Shown here one piece after another: positions 1 to 7,479 of a stretch of DNA of 20,493 nucleotides. The position numbers and the translations under genes were made by a program. Under the pieces are notes generated by a model. That model was not told where the DNA came from and searched no databases. It saw nothing but the letters and a program-made list of their open reading frames with translations. How positions within the stretch are numbered: position 1 is the stretch's first letter; each line of letters starts with the position of its first letter. Origin of the DNA: Sandaracinaceae bacterium (lineage in GTDB: Bacteria; Myxococcota_A; Polyangia; Polyangiales; Sandaracinaceae); the NCBI GenBank assembly GCA_025056955.1, contig JANWYL010000018.1, forward strand, positions 1 to 20,493. Direction: 5' to 3'.

Positions 1-100
1 CCAACGCTGAACCCAACGCATCGGCATCTGGTCGCAGATGACAAGTGACAAGAAAGCGCACGCCCTTACGGATGAGCTCAGCTGCTTGGGCACAACTCAT
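1..100 (-). CDS. DHH-family phosphoesterase (NrnA-like), N-terminus only
   Basis: A reading frame starts at the ATG at 98-100 and runs off the left edge, giving 33 residues. The visible part has the opening of the DHH fold: a hydrophobic strand (RFLVTCH), then RPDADALGSAL. This is the metal-binding H-x-x-PDxDAxGS signature of NrnA/RecJ-type phosphoesterases. NrnA proteins degrade short oligoribonucleotides or dephosphorylate 3'-phosphoadenosine phosphate, and their genes often follow rbfA. The start codon overlaps the rbfA stop as ATGA, which implies translational coupling in the same operon. The exact subfamily cannot be told from 33 residues, so no gene symbol is given. Confidence 0.8.
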   Translation of the reverse strand, partial: MSCAQAAELIRKGVRFLVTCHLRPDADALGSAL

Positions 101-570
101 AAATTTCCCTCGAGGCTTGCTCTTGCTGAAAGTTCGGCCCCTTTTGGGCCTTCACTCAAATGGTGTTCAGATGCGATTTCGGCGAAAAGTTCCTCAATCC
201 TATGGATGCGCTCGATCGCTTCGTCCCAATGAAACACAATCTGTGGCACATTCCGAAGGCCCCGATCTCCTTTTGCGATCTGCAAAGCGAGCCCACGCCT
301 CAGCCATCCCTTCGCGCGTTCCAACGCATCGAGGGCCTCCTGCCTTGAAATCTCCTCAGGCTGGAGGTGGCGCACGTACACATGAGCCACTGAAAAGTCC
401 CGAGACACGCGGGCTTCCGTGACCACAATTCCAGAGAGGATCGGGTCTCTGCTTTCGCGCGCAAGAAGCGTTGCCAGCACGCGGCAAATGAGTTCGGAAA
501 CGCGAGCCACTCTCGTTGAAGCGATTTTCTCATTTGCAGGAGAGACAATAAAGGCTTTGCGCTTGCCCAT
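97..570 (-). CDS. rbfA: Ribosome-binding factor A
   Basis: This encodes a 157-residue RbfA. The family binds the 30S subunit and assists late maturation of the 16S rRNA 5' end. The KH-like core is visible: an N-terminal helix (RVARVSELICRVLATLLARE), the strand SGIVVTEARVSRDFSVAHVYV, a central helix with ALDALERAKGWLRRGLA, and RNVPQIVFHWDEAIERIHRIEEL near the end. The ATG at 570 is preferred over a TTG at 603 because AAGAAAGG (plus 579-586) lies 8 nt upstream and the extra 11 residues look unlike the family. It follows ylxP after a gap of ~118 nt, and its stop overlaps the start of the DHH phosphoesterase gene. The ~30-residue C-terminal tail is variable in the family. Confidence 0.93.
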   Translation of the reverse strand: MGKRKAFIVSPANEKIASTRVARVSELICRVLATLLARESRDPILSGIVVTEARVSRDFSVAHVYVRHLQPEEISRQEALDALERAKGWLRRGLALQIAKGDRGLRNVPQIVFHWDEAIERIHRIEELFAEIASEHHLSEGPKGAELSARASLEGNL

Positions 571-578
571 GGCTTTGG

Positions 579-586
579 CCTTTCTT
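579..586 (-). promoter_or_regulatory. Ribosome binding site of rbfA
   Basis: AAGAAAGG on the minus strand lies 8 nt before the ATG at 570. It decides the rbfA start against the upstream in-frame TTG at 603. Confidence 0.6.
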
Positions 587-688
587 GAGAGGCAATGCCT
601 CAACTGATTGGTAGCGCAGCTTTGAACAACGTCACGCCGAAGGCTTCTGGCATTGCCACCGGCCGAGTCACCTTGCTAAAGAGCATTC

Positions 689-1000
689 TCAAATCCCCGT
701 GAAATCATGGTCTCCCACCTGCTGCACCACGATGTCTCGGCTGAGGAGCTCGGCATCGGCGCCGGCGAGCATGGTGGCAACAATGCCATCCAGCATGGAA
801 CGGGCATGCTGGGTGCTATTCGATACCACAGCCACGCCAATCACCGCTCGTTGATGCAAATCCAAGGCATCTACCTCGGCAATCGATGCATTAAAACGCG
901 CGCGTCCCCGCTGGACGATGCGGTGGACGATGGAACGCTTGTCCTTGAGAGAGGTCGACCACGGAATGAGCAGCTCTAAGCGAGCCAAGCCGATCACCAC
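689..1000 (-). CDS. ylxP: DUF503 family protein (YlxP-like)
   Basis: This is a 103-residue protein of the DUF503/YlxP family. The N-terminus (VIGLARLELLIP) is followed by the family signature SLKDKRSIVHRIVQR and later by FNASIAEVDALDLHQRAVIGVAVVSN. YlxP proteins are small, encoded between infB and rbfA in many bacteria, and thought to act in ribosome assembly or translation, although their biochemistry is poorly defined. Translation starts at GTG (998-1000), with ACGAGG about 7 nt upstream. The gene begins 25 nt after the infB stop, so it is surely in the same transcript. The length is typical of the family. Confidence 0.88.
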   Translation of the reverse strand: MVIGLARLELLIPWSTSLKDKRSIVHRIVQRGRARFNASIAEVDALDLHQRAVIGVAVVSNSTQHARSMLDGIVATMLAGADAELLSRDIVVQQVGDHDFTGI

Positions 1001-1025
1001 ACTTCAACCTCGTCTTAAGCCCTGC

Positions 1026-3962
1026 CTAGGACAGAGAAGCACTCACCTGCTCCATCTCATAGCACTCTAGGATATCGTTTTCCTTGATGTCTTGGAAATT
1101 TTCAAGAGCCACCCCGCATTCAAATCCACTTGAAACTTCTCGCACGTCGTCTTTGAGCCGCTTGAGACCAGCGATATTGCCCTCCCAGATCACATTCCCG
1201 TCTCGAATCACCCTTATCCGTGCACTTCGGCGAATGACACCATCAAGCACATAGCACCCCGCAACAGTTCCCACTTTTGGCACGTGGAAAATTTTGCGCA
1301 CTTCGGCTTTACCAATGTCTTTGGCCTGGTAGACCGGAGCCAGAAGGCCGAGCATTGCCTTGCGCATGTCCTCAATCACGTCGTAGATCACGGAGTAGTT
1401 TCTGATCTCGACGCCCTCGCTTTTTGCAAGCTGAGCGGCATGCCCAGTGGGCTTGGCATTGAAGCCAACGATAATGGCCTTTGAGGCGGATGCGAGCATC
1501 ACATCGCTTTCTGTGATGCCGCCAACTCCCCACGAAATCACCTGGACACGCACCTTCTCTGTGGAGAGCTCGGTGAGGGCCTTGACGAGCGCTTCGGCAG
1601 TGCCTTGGACGTCTGTCTTCACAACCAGATTGAGCTCTTGGATCTCTCCTGTTTGGAGCATTTTTTGGACATCGGCCAGCGTGCGGCGGGTCTTTTGCTC
1701 TTTTGCAGCAAGGTTCTTTTTGCGGAGCTCCACGATTTCTTGGGCTTTGCGTTGATCGGCAACAACCGTAAAAAGATCCCCTGCTGAGGGCATGTCGGAA
1801 AGACCGAGGATCTCGACGGGGGTGGATGGACCCGCGGCCTTAAGCCGTCGTCCTTTTTCGTCACTCATGGCCCGGATTCGCCCAAGCCCAATCCCTGCAA
1901 GAACGAGATCACCTTGGTGGAGGGTCCCGTCTTGGACGAGGACGTTTGCCACGACACCGCGCCCTTTATCAATGTAGGCCTCAAGCACAACACCCTTGGC
2001 TTTGGCTTCTGGGTTAGCGCGAAGTTCAAGGAGCTCGGCTTGAAGAACAATTTGTTCAAGCAGTTGATCGATGCCTTTCCCTGTGAGCGCTGATACCTGA
2101 GCGTAGAGCGTGTCTCCACCCCATTCCTCCGGAGTGAGGCCCAAAGCAGCAAGCTCATTTTTCACTTGCTCAGGGCGGGCATCAGGCTTGTCGATCTTGT
2201 TGATCGCAACAACAATTGGCACTTTTGCTGCGCGTGCGTGGTCAATCGCCTCCCTTGTTTGAGGCATCACTCCATCGTCAGCCGCCACAACCAACACCAC
2301 GATGTCCGTCGCTTGTGCTCCCCTGGCCCGCATTGACGTGAATGCCTCGTGACCAGGGGTATCCAAAAACACGATGGGACCTTTTGGTGTTTCAACGCGA
2401 TAGGCGCCAATGTGTTGGGTGATGCCCCCTGCCTCACTGGCAGCCACATTGGACTTGCGAATCCGGTCAAGGAGGGTTGTTTTACCGTGATCCACATGCC
2501 CCATAACGGTGACAACTGGGGGACGCGGAACGAGAGGGCCACTCACTTCTGGACCGCGTGCTTCAGCGATCAATTCCTCCTCGCTCTTTGAAACATTTTC
2601 AACTTCGTAACCGAATTCACTGGCTAAGATCTTTGCTATATCAAAGTCCAAAGTCGAGTTAATGTTGACGTTGCTCACGCCAAGGGTGATCAGCTTGGTC
2701 AAAACATCAGTGGCTTTGACACTCATTCGTTGAGCGAGTTGCTGAAGCGAAATGTGATCTTCGATGCGAATCACCCTCTTTTGCGCACTTGGCTGCGTCA
2801 AGGGCAGACGGGAGCTTGATGATGGGGCTGATGGACGCACCCCACGCTGTTGTTGAGGGGGAGGGGATGAGGGTGGAGGGGCTGTTCGATTTTTTGCAAA
2901 AGCAGGGGGAGACTTGGCGATAGAGGAAACGGGGATGATTTGCTGTCGACGTGGTGTGCCTGCTGATGGAGAGGCTTGGCGGGTACCCAAGCCCGAAGCT
3001 TGCACTTGTTGGGCTTGGGCAACAATCCGCTCTCTTGCAGCAGCAGAGGGGGGCGGAGCAGGAGGGGCAGAGAGGTTGCCGCGATGAATTACCCCAGGGG
3101 GAAGGTTTGCATGTGCAAAGCGTTCAGATGCAGGTGGTGGTTGGCTTCGTCGTGGTGTGGAAGGAGGTGAAAGAGCTGAGGGGGGAGGTGTACTTTTGAG
3201 GGATGTTGGAGAGGTGCTATGAGCACTCCCTTGGGAACGAATGGTTTGCTGATTGTGCAAAGAAGGCTTTTGAACGGTTGAACCATTTGGTGATGACTGA
3301 ATGCTCGGCTTTGCTTGTGTCTTTTGGGTCGAAGGGCCCTTGTTTTGTGAGACAGGAGCCTTCGTTGTTGCCTTCTTACCAGGCGGTGAAGCTGCCTTCA
3401 CTGCTTTTGAAGACTTGACTTCAGCGGCAATGGCCTTATCAGGAGAGGAGAGAATTGGTGGGGAGGAGGAGGCCTCGGCTGAGAGCTTTGATGAGTCGGA
3501 CGAGGCCACTTCTGTGACGAACGAATGCGGGATTTCCTTCGATTTCTGCGGCTCAGCCTGTGTGGTAGGCAAAGATGGTTGGGTTGCCGCAGCTTGTGGG
3601 GATTCGTGCGCGGGAGGTGGTTCAACTGCCTGAGGGGCTTCTGTGGCAGAATGGGCTGCTCCGACTGCCACTTGGTTGTCAGTGGGTGTTGGTGGCAAAG
3701 ATGGCTCGGGTGACTCAGTGGCTTTTATGCCGGCAGGAGCTCCGGCGTGGTGGGTTGATTCGAGCAACTCCGTACCACGGGAATCGGACCTTTCACCTTC
3801 AACCGCTTTGGCCACAGAGAATTGCACTTTGGCGTCAGCGCCAACTTCTTTTTCGCTCAGCTTTGTGAGTTCATCTTCAGCTGTTCTAAGCTCAACTGAT
3901 TGCGTAACATCTGACTGACCAGCAGGTGCTGATTCAGTTGATACAATGGTACCTGTCTGCAC
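1026..3962 (-). CDS. infB: Translation initiation factor IF-2, main open frame (linker, G domain and C-terminal domains)
   Basis: IF-2 is the GTPase that brings initiator fMet-tRNA to the 30S subunit and promotes subunit joining. This frame gives 978 residues from a GTG at 3962. Residues 1-390 are a Pro/Ser/Ala/Gln-rich linker. Residues ~396-455 form a second IF2_N-type domain (KRVIRIEDHISLQQLAQRM). The G domain has GHVDHGKT (488-495), GGIT (512-515), DTPGHE (534-539), NKID (588-591) and SAL (624-626). Beta-barrel and C-terminal domains follow, including the late WEGNIAGLKRLKDDVREV. All catalytic motifs are intact. The frame stays open upstream of 3962 to about 4070, and the true N-terminus lies in another frame (3973-4524). 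From the real start at 4524 to the stop is 3499 nt, one base more than a multiple of three, so a single extra base would explain the break. The internal GTG could give a shorter IF-2, as the internal starts of E. coli infB do. GGGTGA lies about 11 nt upstream. Confidence 0.93.
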   Translation of the reverse strand: MQTGTIVSTESAPAGQSDVTQSVELRTAEDELTKLSEKEVGADAKVQFSVAKAVEGERSDSRGTELLESTHHAGAPAGIKATESPEPSLPPTPTDNQVAVGAAHSATEAPQAVEPPPAHESPQAAATQPSLPTTQAEPQKSKEIPHSFVTEVASSDSSKLSAEASSSPPILSSPDKAIAAEVKSSKAVKAASPPGKKATTKAPVSQNKGPSTQKTQAKPSIQSSPNGSTVQKPSLHNQQTIRSQGSAHSTSPTSLKSTPPPSALSPPSTPRRSQPPPASERFAHANLPPGVIHRGNLSAPPAPPPSAAARERIVAQAQQVQASGLGTRQASPSAGTPRRQQIIPVSSIAKSPPAFAKNRTAPPPSSPPPQQQRGVRPSAPSSSSRLPLTQPSAQKRVIRIEDHISLQQLAQRMSVKATDVLTKLITLGVSNVNINSTLDFDIAKILASEFGYEVENVSKSEEELIAEARGPEVSGPLVPRPPVVTVMGHVDHGKTTLLDRIRKSNVAASEAGGITQHIGAYRVETPKGPIVFLDTPGHEAFTSMRARGAQATDIVVLVVAADDGVMPQTREAIDHARAAKVPIVVAINKIDKPDARPEQVKNELAALGLTPEEWGGDTLYAQVSALTGKGIDQLLEQIVLQAELLELRANPEAKAKGVVLEAYIDKGRGVVANVLVQDGTLHQGDLVLAGIGLGRIRAMSDEKGRRLKAAGPSTPVEILGLSDMPSAGDLFTVVADQRKAQEIVELRKKNLAAKEQKTRRTLADVQKMLQTGEIQELNLVVKTDVQGTAEALVKALTELSTEKVRVQVISWGVGGITESDVMLASASKAIIVGFNAKPTGHAAQLAKSEGVEIRNYSVIYDVIEDMRKAMLGLLAPVYQAKDIGKAEVRKIFHVPKVGTVAGCYVLDGVIRRSARIRVIRDGNVIWEGNIAGLKRLKDDVREVSSGFECGVALENFQDIKENDILECYEMEQVSASLS

Positions 3963-3972
3963 TGGCTGTGTT

Positions 3973-4524
3973 TCACCCTGCTCCTGGATTTTGATTGATG
4001 GCTCTTTTTCGAGAGCAGTCGTGTTTTTGTGGTTTTTCGAGCTGTTTTGCTTTGGATTTTGCAGCAGGAGTCAATTCAACTCCAGCTTGCAGCGTTTGAT
4101 AATCGATTTTCACCACTCTTTCGCCAGCTGGTGCACTTCCGGTTGATGGTGGTGATGGCTTTTCAGATGGACTTTGAATGGGTTGGATAGTCGGATGGTG
4201 AGGCGGAGGTGAAATGGGATGATGCGGTGGTTGCGCTTGCAATGATCCTTGGGGGGAGGCTTCAGTTGATGGCGCTTTGGTGACAGCCCGCCGCTTGACC
4301 ACACCCATTCTCAGCGTTTCCACATTGCGCTCGGACTTTTCTTTGTCTTTTTGTTTTTCTTTTTCCAGGCTTTGTCTAAAGCGCTCTGCGTCGGCCACAT
4401 CCAAGGTGCTCATGTGGCTGCTCACAGGGATACCGAGGCTCTTCAGCCGACGCAGAAGCTCGTTGTTGTCGAGCGCCAATTCTCTTGCCAATTCGAAAAC
4501 CCGAACCTTGTTCGTTTTGCTCAT
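3973..4524 (-). CDS. infB: Translation initiation factor IF-2, N-terminal segment, frame-shifted from the rest
   Basis: The ATG at 4522-4524 begins MSKTNKVRVFELAREL and continues with LALDNNELLRRLKSLGIPVSSHMSTLD, the first IF2_N domain typical of long bacterial IF-2 proteins. A charged coiled stretch (RFRQSLEKEKQKDKEKSE) and a Pro/His/Ser-rich linker follow. The frame ends at a TGA (3973-3975), 183 codons after the start, while the rest of IF-2 is in another frame. GGAGG lies 4 nt before the start, and the ATG overlaps the ylxR stop as ATGA, so this is the natural infB start. The +1 change must fall between 4073 and 3973, where the coding strand has three A5 runs (plus 4005-4009, 4024-4028, 4033-4037). 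Possible causes are sequencing error, a real mutation rescued by internal initiation, or polymerase or ribosome slippage. Confidence 0.88.
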   Translation of the reverse strand: MSKTNKVRVFELARELALDNNELLRRLKSLGIPVSSHMSTLDVADAERFRQSLEKEKQKDKEKSERNVETLRMGVVKRRAVTKAPSTEASPQGSLQAQPPHHPISPPPHHPTIQPIQSPSEKPSPPSTGSAPAGERVVKIDYQTLQAGVELTPAAKSKAKQLEKPQKHDCSRKRAINQNPGAG

Positions 4525-5123
4525 TCCGCCTCCGCCAAGTCGAACCACCTTTGCACGCTCTCCTTCAATTCGCTTGCTATTTGAGCATCCAAAATACCCA
4601 CAGCTTTTACCTCTGGATGACTTAGAAGTTTCCCAAGATCTGTTGAAGGGGTGAAGGGGAGAATCAGAACATTTTGGTTGTGATGCAAGGCCCACTCAAG
4701 CAATTTGGCACTTCGCTGGGTCACACCCGAAGGGATTGCAACCAACGCAACACGGCCTTCTTGCAGGTTGAGCTGTGTGACTTCAATCCCGATGGTCAAA
4801 GCTTTTTTGCGTCGAGCAGCAAGGAGCAGACCCTCTGCCCTCTTTTCGAGTCGTTTTTGAATGGCTTGAGCCAACCACTTCCCATCGATTCGAACATCCT
4901 GGCGCAGACTCCTCGCAAGCTGCCCCTTTTCTGAAACCTTGCGCACGCACTGCCAACGTGGATGCACCCATGCCCCTCGTCCGCCGAATTCTCGTGTGCC
5001 ACGAGGAACGAGATCGGGAGCAACGTATGGAGGGGAGTCGACAAATACCAATCGGATCAAAGCATTTGGATGGCTCTTATTGAGGCATCCAATGCACATG
5101 CGTTCGCTTTTGGACTCAGGCAT
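4521..5123 (-). CDS. ylxR: YlxR (DUF448) fused to an L7Ae-type RNA-binding domain
   Basis: This is a 200-residue two-domain protein. Residues ~6-80 are YlxR-like, with ERMCIGC (CxxC at 10-13) and the conserved GGRGAWVHP (47-55) followed by Cys59. Residues ~97-190 resemble the L7Ae/L30e/Gadd45 fold found separately as YlxQ in Firmicutes: EGLLLAARRKKALTIG, a Val/Ala-rich strand, and a Lys/Leu helix before NVLILPF. YlxR is a nucleoid/RNA-binding protein and YlxQ an RNA-binding protein. Both normally sit between nusA and infB, which is where this fusion lies. The ATG at 5121-5123 is preceded by GGGGAAGAGG. The gene begins 25 nt after nusA and ends in an ATGA overlap with infB. Such fusions are known in delta-proteobacteria. 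The domain identity of the second half is judged by pattern only. Confidence 0.85.
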   Translation of the reverse strand: MPESKSERMCIGCLNKSHPNALIRLVFVDSPPYVAPDLVPRGTREFGGRGAWVHPRWQCVRKVSEKGQLARSLRQDVRIDGKWLAQAIQKRLEKRAEGLLLAARRKKALTIGIEVTQLNLQEGRVALVAIPSGVTQRSAKLLEWALHHNQNVLILPFTPSTDLGKLLSHPEVKAVGILDAQIASELKESVQRWFDLAEAE

Positions 5124-5148
5124 TACCTCTTCCCCAAAGCCAAAAAAA

Positions 5149-6807
5149 CTAGGTGCCAGAGGAGTGATAGCGTTCTCTTTCTTTTAGATTTCGTTGGGGG
5201 CGCGAAGCCACTGATTCAAGCGCCTGGCGCAATCTTCCCAAATCTTCTTGTGCAAAACGTTCCATCGCTTTTTTAATTTGTTGCGCTTGTTCAAGAGGCA
5301 AGGAGGTGCGACGCGCGAATTCTTCAATATTGTTTTCAGAAACCACAGCTTCAACCGATGAGTAGCCGCCTCTTTCAAGCGCCTCGGCAATCGCATCGGT
5401 TACACCGGCTGCAAGCAACATGATCTCACGCTCGCTCATCGGCTGAGGTTTTGCGATGATTCGTTCAACGAGGGCTCGCCGCACAGCATCGCCATTGGCG
5501 AAAGCAGCCTCTTTAATCTCGCAAGCCCGCTCAATGCTGCCCACGCCTTCAACGGTTGCGATTTCTTCCTCACTGGCTTCTGCGATTTCGTTAACAGTGC
5601 GAAAACCTGCAGCATAGAAAGCGCGAGCGAGCGTTTCGTCAATTCCTGGAACCATTTTCAACTGTTCAATTGTCTGGGCTTCTATTTCTTTAAATTGTGT
5701 TTCGCTAATGGCTTCGATTTTCCACCCAGAGAGCTGAGATGCCAGGCGCACATTCTGCCCCCCTCGCCCAATTGCCAAGCTCAGCTTGGCATCAGGCACA
5801 ATCAACTTAATGGTGTTATTTGGCTCATCAATGATAACCCGGCTGACTTTTGCTGGAGCGATTGCACTGCAGACGAAGCGCGCAGGGTCGCGATCAAAAG
5901 GAACGATATCGATTTTTTCACCTCGAAGTTCTTGAACCACCGCCTGTACCCTTGAGCCGCGCATTCCAACGCATGCGCCAACAGGCTCGACATCTGGATC
6001 TTTGCTTGTGACAGCGATCTTTGAGCGAGAGCCTGGATCGCGGGCTGCGGCCACAATTTTGACAATTCCTTCTGCGATTTCTGGAACTTCTTTTTCGAAA
6101 AGCTTGACAAGTAATCCGACATCAGAGCGGGAGAGGATCAACTGAGGCCCCTTGGCGTCTCGATCGATTTCTTTGAGGAGCGCGGTGATCGGGTCTCCAG
6201 GACGGTAAGTTTCGCGCGGTGTTTGTTCTCGAGCAGGGAGGATGGCCTCGCAGCCCTCGACGTCAACAATGATGTTCGAGCCTCGCTCGAAGCGCCTCAC
6301 GATGCCGTAGACCAGTTCTCCTTTTCGATGTTTGAATTGATTGTAGATGCGATCCCGCTCTGCATCTCGGATGCGTTGCAGTATCACTTGCTTTGCTGTT
6401 TGAGCTGCAATTCGGCCAAATGCAGAACGTTGTTGCTTGATCCGAAGCACGTCTCCAAATTCCCGATCTTGCTGGCGTGCTTTGTCTGCATCTGCTTCAA
6501 GGTAAAAAATTTGAAAGCCCAGCTCTTCACCTATTTCTGCTTCGAGGCCATGTTCCTTGGCGTCGGCAAGAGAGATCTCGCGATCGGGATCTTTAACTGC
6601 TTCAACCACCATCATGTACTGGAAAAGATCAACGTTTCCCGTGTCTGGATTAAAGCGTGCTTCCAGCTCTCGGTTGGCGCCGAAGGTCCGCTTGGCAGCA
6701 GTTAGGATCGCTTGCTCCACGGTTTCGATAAGAATTTGAGGATCAATGCCTTTTTCCTTGGCCACTTCGTAAATCACGGATCGAAGAGAAAATTCAGAAC
6801 GTTCCAT
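5149..6807 (-). CDS. nusA: Transcription termination/antitermination factor NusA
   Basis: NusA binds RNA polymerase and nascent RNA, modulating pausing, termination and antitermination. This 552-residue protein has the N-terminal polymerase-binding domain (FSLRSVIYEVAKEKGIDPQ onward, ~1-155), an S1 domain (~160-225, with GELVYGIVRRFE), KH1 (VGACVGMRGSRVQAVVQEL, GMRGSRV at 281-287) and KH2 (LAIGRGGQNVRLASQL, IGRGGQNVRLAS at 346-357). Two helix-hairpin-helix C-terminal repeats follow (VPGIDETLARAFYAAGF and a second one near 460-520). The ATG at 6805-6807 is chosen over the adjacent ATG at 6810 because AAGGGAG lies 6 nt upstream of it. A GTP/GTG-type extension to 6837 is less likely. The gene follows rimP after ~40 nt. 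Confidence 0.95.
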   Translation of the reverse strand: MERSEFSLRSVIYEVAKEKGIDPQILIETVEQAILTAAKRTFGANRELEARFNPDTGNVDLFQYMMVVEAVKDPDREISLADAKEHGLEAEIGEELGFQIFYLEADADKARQQDREFGDVLRIKQQRSAFGRIAAQTAKQVILQRIRDAERDRIYNQFKHRKGELVYGIVRRFERGSNIIVDVEGCEAILPAREQTPRETYRPGDPITALLKEIDRDAKGPQLILSRSDVGLLVKLFEKEVPEIAEGIVKIVAAARDPGSRSKIAVTSKDPDVEPVGACVGMRGSRVQAVVQELRGEKIDIVPFDRDPARFVCSAIAPAKVSRVIIDEPNNTIKLIVPDAKLSLAIGRGGQNVRLASQLSGWKIEAISETQFKEIEAQTIEQLKMVPGIDETLARAFYAAGFRTVNEIAEASEEEIATVEGVGSIERACEIKEAAFANGDAVRRALVERIIAKPQPMSEREIMLLAAGVTDAIAEALERGGYSSVEAVVSENNIEEFARRTSLPLEQAQQIKKAMERFAQEDLGRLRQALESVASRPQRNLKERERYHSSGT

Positions 6808-6813
6808 CATCAA

Positions 6814-6820
6814 CTCCCTT
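6814..6820 (-). promoter_or_regulatory. Ribosome binding site of nusA
   Basis: AAGGGAG on the minus strand is 6 nt before the ATG at 6807 and 3 nt before the one at 6810. It favours the downstream of the two adjacent ATG codons. Confidence 0.55.
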
Positions 6821-6848
6821 AGAGATCGTGTTTGCACGGTTGGAGGAA

Positions 6849-7427
6849 CTACTCGAAGCGATACACAACGTGGGCCTTCTCAATATTTTCGAGTTCGATG
6901 TCCCAGCGTTGAGTGCCATTGGCATCTGCAACAGCAACGGTGATGCGGCCATCTTCAACGCGCTCGAGCACGCCTTGGATGCGTCGCTTAGTGCCCTCAA
7001 GAGGTTCTTTCGTGAACACCCGCACTTCCGCACCACAAAAGCGCTGAAAATCCTTGAGGCGCACAAGGGGGCGATCAACACCTGGAGAGGTCACTTCCAG
7101 CCGATACGCACCTTGTGGGGCCAGCTCCTCGTGCACATCAAGCAGCGCCGATATGTCTCGGCTGACTGCTTGACAATCTGCCAAAGTGACATGACTTCGA
7201 GGAAAGGGCGAAGACAGCTTTGAACTTGTCACAATTCGTTCAGCTCGTTCAGATGAGGGATTTGGTGATTCTCGGTCAATAATTACACGGAGCACTGCTC
7301 CCCTTTCATTCAGGAGGGCAATATCGACCAGTTCAAGGCCGTGGGCATTGCAAATTGGCTCAATGAGCTTGACGAGTGCACTTTTATCGAATGGAATTGA
7401 TGAAGAACGACGAGCCACCTTGGGCAC
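6849..7427 (-). CDS. rimP: Ribosome maturation factor RimP
   Basis: RimP is needed for maturation of the 30S subunit, especially the central pseudoknot region. The 192-residue product has the N-terminal alpha/beta domain (ALVKLIEPICNAHGLELVDIALL, RGAVLRVIIDRE), the junction ADCQAVSRDISALLDVHE and the signature EVTSPGVDRPL (SPGVDRPL at 114-121). A C-terminal SH3-like barrel follows. The stretch ~54-78, rich in Ser and Arg, is an insertion that makes the protein longer than the usual 150-160 residues. Translation starts at GTG (7425-7427), preceded by AGAGG at short spacing. This is the first gene of the nusA-infB operon here. A plausible sigma-70 promoter lies about 105-130 nt upstream. Confidence 0.93.
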   Translation of the reverse strand: MPKVARRSSSIPFDKSALVKLIEPICNAHGLELVDIALLNERGAVLRVIIDRESPNPSSERAERIVTSSKLSSPFPRSHVTLADCQAVSRDISALLDVHEELAPQGAYRLEVTSPGVDRPLVRLKDFQRFCGAEVRVFTKEPLEGTKRRIQGVLERVEDGRITVAVADANGTQRWDIELENIEKAHVVYRFE

Positions 7428-7479
7428 TACCTCTAGTTACCTATACAGCCAACACCCGCTTGAATCCCCTGGGCTTTGC

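Noticed and set aside
571..603. TTG start at 603 for rbfA
   Set aside because: The 11 extra residues do not fit the family, and the ATG at 570 has a clear ribosome binding site.
2951..3918. Several plus-strand frames of 60-110 codons opposite infB
   Set aside because: They are antisense to the repetitive Pro/Ser/Ala linker of IF-2, whose codon bias keeps the other strand open. They have no motifs or start signals.
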